Position numbers and translations under genes: made by a program
NCBI GenBank assembly: GCA_020435025.1
Contig: JAGRAG010000039.1
Location: forward strand, 1-9,997
DNA from: Bdellovibrionales bacterium
GTDB lineage: Bacteria > Bdellovibrionota > Bdellovibrionia > Bdellovibrionales > UBA1609
Length of the DNA stretch: 9,997 bases
Reading direction: 5' to 3'
Shown: piece after piece, positions 1 to 6,998 of the stretch
How the letters are laid out: the number at the start of each line of letters is the position of its first letter
Numbering within the stretch: position 1 is the first letter of the stretch
Notes under the pieces: generated by a model
What the model was told of the DNA's origin: nothing
The model's database searches: none
The model's input: only the letters and a program-made list of their open reading frames with translations

Positions 1-515
1 TTCCCTATCGCGAGGCGAGAATTCGAGCTTTTTTGGATCCATGGTCAGATCCGGCTCAGAAGGGCTTTCAGGTGATACAGAGTATGCTGGCCTTTTCGAG
101 TGGTGGCTTGTGGGGAGAAGGATTGGGACAGGGGCAAGGAAAGCTATTTTTTCTTCCGGAAGCGCATACAGATTTTATCTTGGCTGTTTTTGGTGAAGAG
201 ATGGGGTTTGTGGGAATAGCTTTTGTTCTGACGCTTTATGGTTTTGTGGTGTTCAAGGGGTTTCAATTTTCGGTACGATTGGAAGATAAATTTGCGCAAT
301 CCGTCGCGCTCGGACTAACCATGACATTGGGCCTTTCCATATTTGTAAATATGGGTGTGGTGATGGGGCTATTGCCGACTAAAGGTTTGACGCTTCCTTT
401 AATGAGTTATGGTGGTAGCTCCTTACTTTCTACTTGCTTCGCCTGTGGCATCCTTCTAAATTTAGGCAAAGAAGGAGTTCGGTTAGTGCCGCAATTTCGA
501 GGTTTTAAAATTTAA
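1..515 (+). CDS. ftsW: FtsW, septal peptidoglycan glycosyltransferase (SEDS family), 3' part only
   Basis: Inner-membrane SEDS protein that polymerises lipid II into septal peptidoglycan together with a class B penicillin-binding protein. The gene enters from the left edge; the reading frame is open from base 3 and gives 170 C-terminal residues. The partial protein begins with an arginine-rich stretch followed by FLDPWSDPAQKGFQ, the usual FtsW/RodA loop sequence. It continues with GLGQGQGKLFFLPEAHTDF and the GEE that follows it, both SEDS hallmarks, and near the C-terminus has GLLPTKGLTLPLMSYGGSS, which is typical of FtsW. About three hydrophobic segments are visible (partial residues roughly 57-85, 98-124 and 129-153), followed by a short basic cytoplasmic tail. 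The TTG at 33 is an internal codon, not the start. Position directly before murG is the standard dcw arrangement and favours FtsW over RodA. Nothing looks broken; it is cut only by the window edge. Confidence 0.95.
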   Translation, partial: PYREARIRAFLDPWSDPAQKGFQVIQSMLAFSSGGLWGEGLGQGQGKLFFLPEAHTDFILAVFGEEMGFVGIAFVLTLYGFVVFKGFQFSVRLEDKFAQSVALGLTMTLGLSIFVNMGVVMGLLPTKGLTLPLMSYGGSSLLSTCFACGILLNLGKEGVRLVPQFRGFKI

Positions 516-544
516 AAGTCCTTTGAAGTTCCAAGTAGACTTTT
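514..544 (+). promoter_or_regulatory. Inverted repeat in the ftsW-murG gap
   Basis: AAAAGTC (514-520) and GACTTTT (538-544) are exact 7-base inverted arms around a 17 nt loop. The left arm starts in the ftsW stop codon. The T run lies mostly inside the right arm, so this is at best a weak terminator or attenuator. It is one of only two spacers longer than 20 nt in the cluster. No convincing sigma-70 promoter was seen in 516-569. The role is unproven. Confidence 0.3.
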
Positions 545-569
545 CAAATACAAGAATCGATAGGAATTC

Positions 570-1688
570 ATGAAAGACAAAATTATCATAGCCGCTGGTG
601 GAACTGGCGGACATATATATCCAGCCCTTGCTATTGCGAAAGCTGTGACTCAGATGAATCCAGAATGCGAAGTGCACTTTGTGGGAACCCCTAATGGGTT
701 AGAAACAAAACTTATCCCTAGAGAAAATTTTCCACTTCACACAATTACCATCGGTCGATTGAATCGCAATGTAGGGAAGTGGGAGCGATTAAAGACCTTG
801 TTGCTTATGCCGTGGGCCTTCGTTCAAAGTGTTGTGGTGGTGTTAAAGCTTCAGCCGAAATGGGTTTTAGGTGTGGGCGGATTTGCCTCTGGACCGGTTT
901 TGCTTGTCGCGGCTTTGATGGGAAAGAAAACATTTGTATGGGAACCCAATGCTTATCCTGGAATGGCCAATCGTTGGTTGTCGCCGTTTGTGCATGCGGG
1001 TCTTTTGTTGTTTCAGGATTCTTTAAAGTATCTAAAGTTAAAAAAGTGGTATCAAGTGGGCTACCCTTTGCGCGAAGTCTTTAGTGATGTGCAAAAAAGA
1101 GCGAAGGTTCCCGTAGAAAACGGTCTTTTAAAGATATTAGTGTTTGGCGGCAGTCAAGGGGCTCGCGCGATCAACAATGTGGTGGCGGAGCTTTTTTCAG
1201 AGGTCGCAAAGTGGAAAGGGCGAGTGGAAGTGGTTCACCAGACAGGACCGATTGATTTTGATGCAATTCAAGCCAAGTACGTCGATTGTGGTTGTGACTT
1301 TGTTCAGCCATTTGCTTATTTGTATGATATGAGAGATCGATATCAATGGGCGGATCTTGTGATTTGCCGAAGTGGAGCTGGGACCTTGGCGGAGCTTGCA
1401 GCGATGTCAAAAGCCTCGATTTTAGTGCCTTTGCCTTGGGCTGCTGACGATCACCAGAAAAAAAATGCACAGGTGTTGGTAGAACAAAAGGCGGCTGAGA
1501 TGATTGAGCAGAAGGATCTGTCTGTTTCTTCTTTGGAGAGAGTTATTGTCGAATTGGAAAAGAACAGAAACAAAATCGGACAAATGGAATCGGCCATTCA
1601 TCAGTTTTATGAACCGAATGCCACAGATCACATCGTAAAGATTCTTTCCGGTCAGGAAGAGGAGGCTCATGAGGCTCGCTCAATCTAA
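570..1688 (+). CDS. murG: MurG, UDP-GlcNAc:lipid I N-acetylglucosaminyltransferase
   Basis: Peripheral inner-membrane GT-B glycosyltransferase that adds GlcNAc from UDP-GlcNAc to lipid I, making lipid II, the substrate of FtsW. The 372-residue length is normal. The N-terminal domain opens with the glycine-rich loop AAGGTGGHIYPALAIA (residues 8-23). GVGGFASGP (101-109) and WEPNAYPGMANR (124-135) follow, close to the family's E-x-N-x-x-PG-x-x-NR pattern. The C-terminal nucleotide-sugar domain shows GGSQGARAIN (193-202), HQTG (223-226), CRSGAGTLAELAA (266-278) and PLPWAADDHQKKNA (287-300), which are the UDP-GlcNAc-binding signatures. The usual GNP(V/L)R segment reads GYPLR (164-168), a small departure. 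The ATG has AGGA at 562-565, four bases upstream. The end overlaps murC by 20 nt, so the two are probably translationally coupled. The identity is secure. Confidence 0.97.
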   Translation: MKDKIIIAAGGTGGHIYPALAIAKAVTQMNPECEVHFVGTPNGLETKLIPRENFPLHTITIGRLNRNVGKWERLKTLLLMPWAFVQSVVVVLKLQPKWVLGVGGFASGPVLLVAALMGKKTFVWEPNAYPGMANRWLSPFVHAGLLLFQDSLKYLKLKKWYQVGYPLREVFSDVQKRAKVPVENGLLKILVFGGSQGARAINNVVAELFSEVAKWKGRVEVVHQTGPIDFDAIQAKYVDCGCDFVQPFAYLYDMRDRYQWADLVICRSGAGTLAELAAMSKASILVPLPWAADDHQKKNAQVLVEQKAAEMIEQKDLSVSSLERVIVELEKNRNKIGQMESAIHQFYEPNATDHIVKILSGQEEEAHEARSI

Positions 1689-3021
1689 AGTTCATTTTAT
1701 AGGTATTGGTGGAATTGGAATGTGTGGTTTGGCGGAGCTTCTCCACAATATGGGTGCCGAGGTTTCAGGAAGTGATCTTTCTGAAAATAAACAAGTAAAA
1801 TACCTTAAGGAACTTGGCGTAAAAGTTTTTATCGGCCAAGAAGCGGCTCAAGTCATCGATCAAGATGTGGTCGTTTATTCCAGTGCGATCCCAAATTCGA
1901 ACCCAGAACTTCAGCAAGCAAAAAAGTTAGGAATTCCCTTGATCCCGAGAGCCGAAGCTCTTGCGGAGATGATGCGATTTCGTCGAGGCATCGCTGTTGG
2001 TGGAACCCATGGCAAAACAACGACAACCAGTTTATTGGCCTCTTTATTTTTACAGGCAGGGTTAGACCCAACGGCTGTTGTTGGAGGCCGTTTGGACTTG
2101 TTTAAATCCACGGCCAAACTAGGGTCAGGAGAGTGGTTTATTGCTGAAGCCGATGAAAGCGACGGGAGCTTTCATAAATTATCTCCAGAAAACGTTATCA
2201 TTACAAATATTGATAACGATCACTTGGATCACTATCAAAGCTTTGAAAATATCCAGAAGGCTTTTTATGAATTTGCTTTAAAAATTCCTTTTTATGGAAC
2301 GGCCATTCTTTATGGAGATGACCCGCTTATACGAAAAGTCTTTGAGGCCTTTCCTAAAAGAAAACTTTTTTACGGATTTCAAGAAGACAACGACTATCGA
2401 GTTGCAAAAGAAGGCTCCACAGGCGAGATATATTTTCAAGGGCAGAAAATTGCGCACATGGAATTTCCCATGCCAGGAAAACACAACGCCTTAAATGCTT
2501 TAGCATCATTTATCGCGGGACAAGTGGCAGGACTGACCGTGGATCAATGTGTTTCCGGTTTGGAAGGCTTTCAGGGAGTGGATCGTCGCTTTCAGAAAAA
2601 ATTCGATACGAACAATGTGTTGATTTATGATGACTATGGCCACCATCCAACAGAAGTCAAAGCCGTCTTGCAGGCAGCTCAGGAAAGATTTCCGGAACGA
2701 CGAAAGGTCGTGGTCTTTCAGCCTCACCGATACTCAAGAACAAGAGACTGTTTTGAAGAGTTCACACAATCTTTTTCTGAGGCTGATGTATTGGTGCTTT
2801 TAGATATCTATCCAGCCGGAGAGCAAGAGCTTCCAGGAATTTCGAGCCGTCATCTGGGGGAAAGGATTCACGGTACGAAGGTAAATTATGTGGGTTCTTT
2901 TTCAGATGCTTTAAATTTTTTAGAAAAGAATCTTAAAGACAATGATTTTTTGCTCACGTTAGGTGCTGGCGACGTTTGGAAATTGGGTGAGCAGATCCAC
3001 GAGGTGCTCTATGCTCAGTGA
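1669..3021 (+). CDS. murC: MurC, UDP-N-acetylmuramate--L-alanine ligase
   Basis: Cytoplasmic ATP-dependent Mur ligase that adds L-alanine to UDP-MurNAc, the first step of the stem peptide. At 450 residues it has the usual length. The N-terminal Rossmann-like UDP-binding domain has GIGGIGMCGLAELL (12-25). The central ATPase domain has the P-loop GTHGKTTTT (112-120), EADESDGSF (160-168) and TNIDNDHLDHY (179-189). The GKHNALNALA segment (270-279) leads into the C-terminal domain with DDYGHHPTEV (321-330) and FQPHRYSRTRD (350-360), characteristic of MurC rather than MurD, MurE or MurF. The ATG lies inside the end of murG. A purine-rich AGGAGG at 1660-1665 precedes it by only 3 nt; an overlapping GAGG at 1659-1662 gives 6 nt. 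All key motifs are intact. It is not fused to murB, which follows with an 11 nt overlap. Confidence 0.98.
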   Translation: MRLAQSKVHFIGIGGIGMCGLAELLHNMGAEVSGSDLSENKQVKYLKELGVKVFIGQEAAQVIDQDVVVYSSAIPNSNPELQQAKKLGIPLIPRAEALAEMMRFRRGIAVGGTHGKTTTTSLLASLFLQAGLDPTAVVGGRLDLFKSTAKLGSGEWFIAEADESDGSFHKLSPENVIITNIDNDHLDHYQSFENIQKAFYEFALKIPFYGTAILYGDDPLIRKVFEAFPKRKLFYGFQEDNDYRVAKEGSTGEIYFQGQKIAHMEFPMPGKHNALNALASFIAGQVAGLTVDQCVSGLEGFQGVDRRFQKKFDTNNVLIYDDYGHHPTEVKAVLQAAQERFPERRKVVVFQPHRYSRTRDCFEEFTQSFSEADVLVLLDIYPAGEQELPGISSRHLGERIHGTKVNYVGSFSDALNFLEKNLKDNDFLLTLGAGDVWKLGEQIHEVLYAQ

Positions 3022-3958
3022 GTTGGAACAAAAAGGTCTGATTCAAAGAGATCATCTTCTTGCTGATTACAGTTCTTGGAAAGTGGGTGGACTGGCTGAT
3101 TTTTTTAGCGCTCCCAAAAGTCTGGAAGAACTTAAGGAAGTTTTACATTGCGCTCAAAACGAAAAGTGGCCTGTCACGATTTTTAGTGGTGGAAGCAATG
3201 TTTTATTTAGTGATCAAGGCATTCGTGGTCTAGCTATTGGAATGAGTTCTTTAAATGGAACCGAGGCTCGGGAAGAAAATGGTCGGCTGCACTTAGTTAG
3301 TTGGGCGGGCTCTTCTAAGGGAGAGTTATTAAAACATTTTTTGAAATATGAACTTGATCCGGCATTATTTCTAGCGGGCCTTCCAGGTGATGTTGGTGGA
3401 GGGGTTGTGATGAATGCGGGCGTCGGTGGACATCAACGTCCTCCGAGAGAATTTTGTGAAATTGTCGATTGGGTCGAAGTTCTGCGTTGGGAAAAATCAC
3501 TGAAGGACTTTGAGATCCATAGATTGACTTCGGACCAACTGAGCTGGAGCTACAGACATTGCCTTGGGTGGCAGCCAGGTGTGATGACTCGGGTGGGTGT
3601 TTCATGGCCTTTAGAGCCAAACCCTCAAATCAAACAAGAGGTGAGGGATTTGATGCGAAGGCGGTTGCAGACTCAACCTCTAGATCGACCCAACTGTGGA
3701 TCTGTTTTTCGAAATCCCGAAGGAGATAAGGCCGGGCGATTGATTGAAGCTTGTGAATTAAAAGGCTTTCAGTTTGGGGATGCACAGGTTTCTCCGAAGC
3801 ATGCTAATTTTATTGTGAATTTAGGAAAGGCTCAGGCTCAGGATATTCGAGCTGTGATTGAGTTTGTTCAGAAAAAAGTGAAAGCAGAAAAAGGAGTTTC
3901 GCTTCAAACCGAGGTCGTATATCTTGGGGAGTGGGAGAGTCCAAAGGAGTCAATATGA
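3011..3958 (+). CDS. murB: MurB, UDP-N-acetylenolpyruvoylglucosamine reductase
   Basis: Cytoplasmic FAD enzyme that uses NADPH to reduce UDP-GlcNAc-enolpyruvate to UDP-MurNAc, the substrate of MurC. I chose the ATG at 3011 (315 residues), not the longer frame from 2963. It has GAGG at 3001-3004 six nt upstream, and the protein then begins as MurBs do, reaching SSWKVGGLADFF at 21-32. FAD-binding motifs are FSGGSNVLFSDQGIRG (58-73) and GLPGDVGGGVVMNAG (123-137). Likely catalytic residues are Arg182 in SYRHC, Ser231 in NCGSVFRNP (228-236) and Glu301 in LQTEVVYLG. AGRLIEACELKGFQFGDAQV (241-260) and SPKHANFIVN (261-270) are also family signatures. The YRHC segment has Cys where many type II enzymes have Ser. 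The gene overlaps murC by 11 nt and ddl by 4 nt (ATGA), so coupling is likely. Confidence 0.97.
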   Translation: MLSELEQKGLIQRDHLLADYSSWKVGGLADFFSAPKSLEELKEVLHCAQNEKWPVTIFSGGSNVLFSDQGIRGLAIGMSSLNGTEAREENGRLHLVSWAGSSKGELLKHFLKYELDPALFLAGLPGDVGGGVVMNAGVGGHQRPPREFCEIVDWVEVLRWEKSLKDFEIHRLTSDQLSWSYRHCLGWQPGVMTRVGVSWPLEPNPQIKQEVRDLMRRRLQTQPLDRPNCGSVFRNPEGDKAGRLIEACELKGFQFGDAQVSPKHANFIVNLGKAQAQDIRAVIEFVQKKVKAEKGVSLQTEVVYLGEWESPKESI

Positions 3959-4872
3959 GTCGAAAAGTGGCGCTAATTCAGGGAGGCTTAGGAGCTGAAA
4001 GAGAAGTGAGCAAAGTCACTGGTCATGCTTTTGGTGAAGCTTTGGTTGCGTTAGGGTATACGTTTGAGGTCGTTGAAGCAGGGGATGATCTTCCGCAAAA
4101 GTTAGCAACCATGAAGCCCGATGTTGCGCTTTTGGCTCTTCATGGAAAGTATGCAGAAGATGGAACAGTTCAAGGTGTTTGTGAATATCTAAAGATTCCC
4201 TATTCAGGAAGTGGCGTTTATTCGTCAGCCCTTTGTTTTAACAAAGTGGCTACCTATCAAATGCTAAAGTCCGCGCAAGTTCCTCATCCGCGGCATCAAG
4301 TGGTGCGTTCTCATGAAATAGCATCTGTAAAAGTCACTCTCCCGTATCCTGTTGTTGTCAAGCCCGCTCGTGAGGGCTCAAGTGTAGGAATCAGCATTGT
4401 AAAAAATGAAGAAGATCTTTTGCCAGCTTTAAAGTTAGCGGCCAAGTCGGACTCTTTGATTCTGGTCGATGAGTACATTGCTGGAATGGAGTTGACCGTG
4501 GCCGTTGTCGGTGGAAAAGCTCACACGCCGGTCGAGATTGTTCCCAAACAGGGATACTATGATTACAATAACAAATACACAGCCGGTAATACGGAGTATT
4601 TCTTGCCGCCAAGGTTGCCAGATGCAGTCATTGAAAAGTGCCAGAGGTACGCCCAAATGTCCATCGAAGCTTGCCAGGTTCGTCACTTTGCACGTGTTGA
4701 CTTTCGCATTGATGAAAATCAAAACCCCTATGTTATTGAGGTCAACACTCTACCTGGTTGTACCCCAACGTCGCTCTTTCCAAAGTCTATGAAGTATGAT
4801 GGAATAACATTTGAGCAGGTGATTGCGATGTTTGTAGAGACGGCGGGACTTGACTATGAAGGTGTTGTTTAA
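3955..4872 (+). CDS. ddl: Ddl, D-alanine--D-alanine ligase (DdlB-type)
   Basis: ATP-grasp ligase that joins two D-alanines to give the dipeptide MurF adds to the peptidoglycan precursor; cytoplasmic. The ATG at 3955 overlaps the murB stop as ATGA and has AAGGAG at 3944-3949, five nt upstream, so I prefer it to the in-frame GTG at 3931. That gives 305 residues, the usual DdlB length. The N-terminus has GGLGAEREVS (10-19), with Gly where the family usually has Ser but the substrate-binding Glu15 kept. Next are HGKYAEDGTVQG (63-74), the ATP-grasp loop KPAREGSSVGI (137-147), YYDYNNKYTAG (201-211) containing the omega-loop tyrosine, RVDF (247-250) with the metal-binding Asp249, and IEVNTLPGCTPTS (261-273). 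The last normally reads NTxPGMT, so Cys for Met is a minor variation. It is probably active. Confidence 0.97.
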   Translation: MSRKVALIQGGLGAEREVSKVTGHAFGEALVALGYTFEVVEAGDDLPQKLATMKPDVALLALHGKYAEDGTVQGVCEYLKIPYSGSGVYSSALCFNKVATYQMLKSAQVPHPRHQVVRSHEIASVKVTLPYPVVVKPAREGSSVGISIVKNEEDLLPALKLAAKSDSLILVDEYIAGMELTVAVVGGKAHTPVEIVPKQGYYDYNNKYTAGNTEYFLPPRLPDAVIEKCQRYAQMSIEACQVRHFARVDFRIDENQNPYVIEVNTLPGCTPTSLFPKSMKYDGITFEQVIAMFVETAGLDYEGVV

Positions 4873-5596
4873 AGGGATATTATTTTTTTTCGTTGCTGCT
4901 GGTGTTGGTGTAGGAGCCTACTCTCTTTTTACAAGCTCCTATTTTAAAGTCACCTCCGTCTCTTTTGAATTGATGGGTGCTGCGGAAAATGACTATCTTT
5001 TTCAGCCTATTCAAACGCAACATCTACCTGAGATCTTAGGATCTCTTTCACAGCAGTCTTTGTGGTTTGTTGAGATGTCCCAGTGGATTGATCAACTGAA
5101 AAAAGATCAAAGAGTGAAAGACGTGCAGGCAATAAAAAGATTTCCCAATACCGTTTTGTTTCGATTGGAGCCTCGTCGCCCCGTGGGGCTGATTTTAGAT
5201 GAAAAGGGGTTTCTATATCCTGTCGGAGCCGATGGTGGTTTGTTGCCTCGACTCGACTTAGGTCGTGTTCCAGATTTGCCATTGATCCGTGGAACACAAT
5301 TTATGGAGAGCGTGGAACTTAGAAAAAAACTTGTGGAACATTTGCAAATACTGCCATCGGAAGGATTGTTCTCACTGTCGAACATTTCTGAACTTCATCG
5401 CAAAAGCAACGGTGAGTATGAAATTCATTTGATGGACCCCATCGCTTACGTCAACATCGCGCCTCAAGACTTCGAATACAAAGTGAGCATGGTGATTCGT
5501 GTTTTAGAATATTTAAAACGTCATAATCTTAAGAGTCGCGTCATTGATGCTCGCTTCTCAAAGAAAGTTGTTGTCAGGTTGCGTAACCAACCCTAG
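4856..5596 (+). CDS. ftsQ: FtsQ, divisome scaffold protein (POTRA domain)
   Basis: Bitopic inner-membrane division protein that links cytoplasmic FtsA/FtsZ to FtsB/FtsL and the septal synthase. From the ATG at 4856 it has 246 residues: a short N-terminus, one hydrophobic segment (about 5-25), a POTRA-like domain from the FKVTSVSFELMG region (30-41) to about 107, and a C-terminal beta domain ending VVVRLRNQP. Within it RFPNTVLFRLEPRRPVGLIL (95-114) matches the FtsQ pattern of an RxxPxTxxxxxxxRxP stretch followed by a hydrophobic strand. FtsQ is poorly conserved, so the call rests on this pattern, the topology and the position between ddl and ftsA. A TTG at 4850 could add two residues. The ATG overlaps ddl by 17 nt and has only a weak CGGGA upstream, which suggests dependence on translation of ddl. 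Confidence 0.92.
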   Translation: MKVLFKGILFFFVAAGVGVGAYSLFTSSYFKVTSVSFELMGAAENDYLFQPIQTQHLPEILGSLSQQSLWFVEMSQWIDQLKKDQRVKDVQAIKRFPNTVLFRLEPRRPVGLILDEKGFLYPVGADGGLLPRLDLGRVPDLPLIRGTQFMESVELRKKLVEHLQILPSEGLFSLSNISELHRKSNGEYEIHLMDPIAYVNIAPQDFEYKVSMVIRVLEYLKRHNLKSRVIDARFSKKVVVRLRNQP

Positions 5597-5676
5597 TCTA
5601 AAGCTAAGGGCATGTGTTTTAGAACACTTAGACTTTGGTAGGGCCCTTAAAAACGGAATCCTAGAATGGGATTTTG
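5595..5676 (+). promoter_or_regulatory. ftsQ-ftsA spacer with competing inverted repeats
   Basis: The 121 nt between ftsQ and ftsA holds several pairings. AGTCTAA (5595-5601) matches TTAGACT (5628-5634). A small perfect hairpin GTGTT-TTAG-AACAC lies at 5614-5627, directly abutting the second arm. TAAGGGC (5605-5611) matches GCCCTTA (5643-5649), which crosses the first pairing. CGGAATCC (5654-5661) can pair with GGATTTTG (5669-5676) using two G-U pairs. The crossing helices could be alternatives or a pseudoknot. There is no clean T tract for an intrinsic terminator. TAGAAT (5662-5667) resembles a -10 box but has no -35 at proper spacing. This is where an ftsA-ftsZ promoter or an attenuator would be expected, but neither is shown. 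Confidence 0.35.
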
Positions 5677-5717
5677 TAAGTTAATACAGGCGTGTTTTTG
5701 CAACAAAGAGGACCTGG

Positions 5718-6983
5718 ATGTCGCTAAATGGTGATGAAAAGAAAAAGGTAAAGTCCGTCATCGGGGCTATCGACATAGGTACGACTAAGGTAGTTGTCAC
5801 CATAGGTAGTTTTGGTGAAGATGGACTTGAGGTCATCGGAGTAGGAACGGCTTCCAATTCAGGAATGCGCCAGGGAAGCGTTGTCAATATTGATGCGACT
5901 TCAAAATCTATTCAAAAAGCGCGAGAAGAAGCGGAGCTCATGGCAGGAGTGGTCATTGATTCCGTATGGATTTCTGTTGGTGGCCCTCATATTGAATCTT
6001 TTGATTCCAGTGGAATGGTCGCCATAAATAACGGTGAGATTGCTCAAGGTGACATTGAACGGGTGATAGAGGCCGCTCAAGCTATCGCTGTCCCTGCAGA
6101 CCGTAGAGTTTTACATGTTCTTCCCAGTGATTTTAAGGTCGATAAGCAGGGGGGAATTACAGATCCCATCGGGATGTCGGGTGTGCGCTTAGAGGCTTCA
6201 GTTCACATTGTTACCGGAAATACTTCGACGCTTCATAATTCAGTAAAGTGTGTTGAACGTGTCGGTCTAAGAGTCAGCGGAATGGTGCTTCAGCAGTTGG
6301 CATCAGCACGATCTATTTTATCCGCGGATGAAAAAAATCTGGGTGTTGCTGTTGTGGATATGGGTGGTGGTACTTGTGATCTTGTCGCCTTTATGCAGGG
6401 AAGTGCTGTTATGACGGACGTGGTTCCTGTGGGTGGCAACAACTTCACACACGATATTGCAATGGGGCTAAAGACATCACAGGCTGATGCCGAAGTGCTG
6501 AAGAAAAAATGGGGCTGTGCCCTTGTCGCTATGACTCAACCCGAAGAAAGTGTTCAGGTGGAAGGGGTCGGTGGTCGCTCTTCTAGAGAAGTGGCGCGAA
6601 AGAATTTGGCTTCTGTTATCGAAGCGCGTGCTGAAGAAACTTTGTTGTTGATTCGCACGGCTTTAGAAAAGGATGATTTGTTAAGTAAATTAGGTTCAGG
6701 GATTGTTCTAACGGGGGGAGCCAGTCAATTAAATGGTCTTGTAGAAATGGGAGATTTCATTTTTGACGTTCCAGTTCGTTTAGGGGTGACCACCGGCATT
6801 GGTGGACTCAAAGAGATTGTTCGCGATCCCAGCTTTGCGACCTCAATAGGGTTGTTACAGTATGGTTGGGAGCAAGTTTCTAAGTCTCCTGAACTTAATA
6901 GTAAAGTTAGTAAAGAAGAAAATAATTTTATGTTTAGTCGATTAGCTCGAAAAATGAAGGATCTTTTGGTTGGATCCGACTGA
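5718..6983 (+). CDS. ftsA: FtsA, actin-like membrane anchor of the Z ring
   Basis: Actin-family ATPase that polymerises on the inner face of the membrane, tethers FtsZ and signals to FtsQ/FtsN and the septal synthase. Its 421 residues are the usual length. Phosphate-1 motif AIDIGTTKV is at 17-25. The SHS2 (1C) subdomain, unique to FtsA among actins, covers about 85-165, including VWISVGGPHI (83-92) and the SGVRLEASVHIVTG stretch (154-167). Phosphate-2 motif VVDMGGGTCDL is at 212-222 and the adenosine motif GIVLTGGASQLNG at 328-340. The C-terminus, MFSRLARKMKDLL (405-417), is an amphipathic basic/hydrophobic helix, the expected membrane-targeting sequence. The ATG has GAGGA at 5708-5712, five nt upstream. 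The stop lies in a small hairpin just before ftsZ. Confidence 0.97.
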   Translation: MSLNGDEKKKVKSVIGAIDIGTTKVVVTIGSFGEDGLEVIGVGTASNSGMRQGSVVNIDATSKSIQKAREEAELMAGVVIDSVWISVGGPHIESFDSSGMVAINNGEIAQGDIERVIEAAQAIAVPADRRVLHVLPSDFKVDKQGGITDPIGMSGVRLEASVHIVTGNTSTLHNSVKCVERVGLRVSGMVLQQLASARSILSADEKNLGVAVVDMGGGTCDLVAFMQGSAVMTDVVPVGGNNFTHDIAMGLKTSQADAEVLKKKWGCALVAMTQPEESVQVEGVGGRSSREVARKNLASVIEARAEETLLLIRTALEKDDLLSKLGSGIVLTGGASQLNGLVEMGDFIFDVPVRLGVTTGIGGLKEIVRDPSFATSIGLLQYGWEQVSKSPELNSKVSKEENNFMFSRLARKMKDLLVGSD

Positions 6984-6994
6984 TCCATAGGAGG
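6971..6994 (+). promoter_or_regulatory. Hairpin over the ftsA stop plus strong ftsZ ribosome binding site
   Basis: TGGATC (6971-6976) and GATCCA (6982-6987) form a perfect 6 bp stem with loop CGACT. The stem includes most of the ftsA stop codon (6981-6983). One base further on, AGGAGG (6989-6994) is a full SD, four nt before the ftsZ ATG. A ribosome finishing ftsA would open the stem, so a coupling role is plausible but only inferred. The full SD fits the high output expected of ftsZ. Confidence 0.45.
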
Positions 6995-6998
6995 GATT

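Noticed and set aside
33..35. TTG at 33 as the start of a small separate gene
   Set aside because: The same frame is open back to base 3 and encodes typical FtsW sequence, so this is an internal Leu codon of a gene cut by the window edge.
2963..3010. Longer MurB start at 2963 (16 extra residues)
   Set aside because: It would overlap murC by 59 nt and has no fitting SD. The ATG at 3011 has GAGG six nt upstream and gives a normal MurB N-terminus.
3931..3954. Longer Ddl start at GTG 3931
   Set aside because: The ATG at 3955 has AAGGAG at ideal spacing and forms the common ATGA overlap; Ddl homology begins right after it.
5662..5667. TAGAAT as a sigma-70 -10 box for ftsA
   Set aside because: It matches 5 of 6 positions, but no acceptable -35 lies at 16-19 nt; the best candidate, TTGGTA (5635-5640), is 21 nt away.
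5689..5702. Sigma-54-like promoter before ftsA (GG at 5689-5690, TTGCA ending at 5702)
   Set aside because: The GG and GC elements are separated by 9 nt, while sigma-54 promoters need 10. The -24 box is also imperfect (AGGCGTG).
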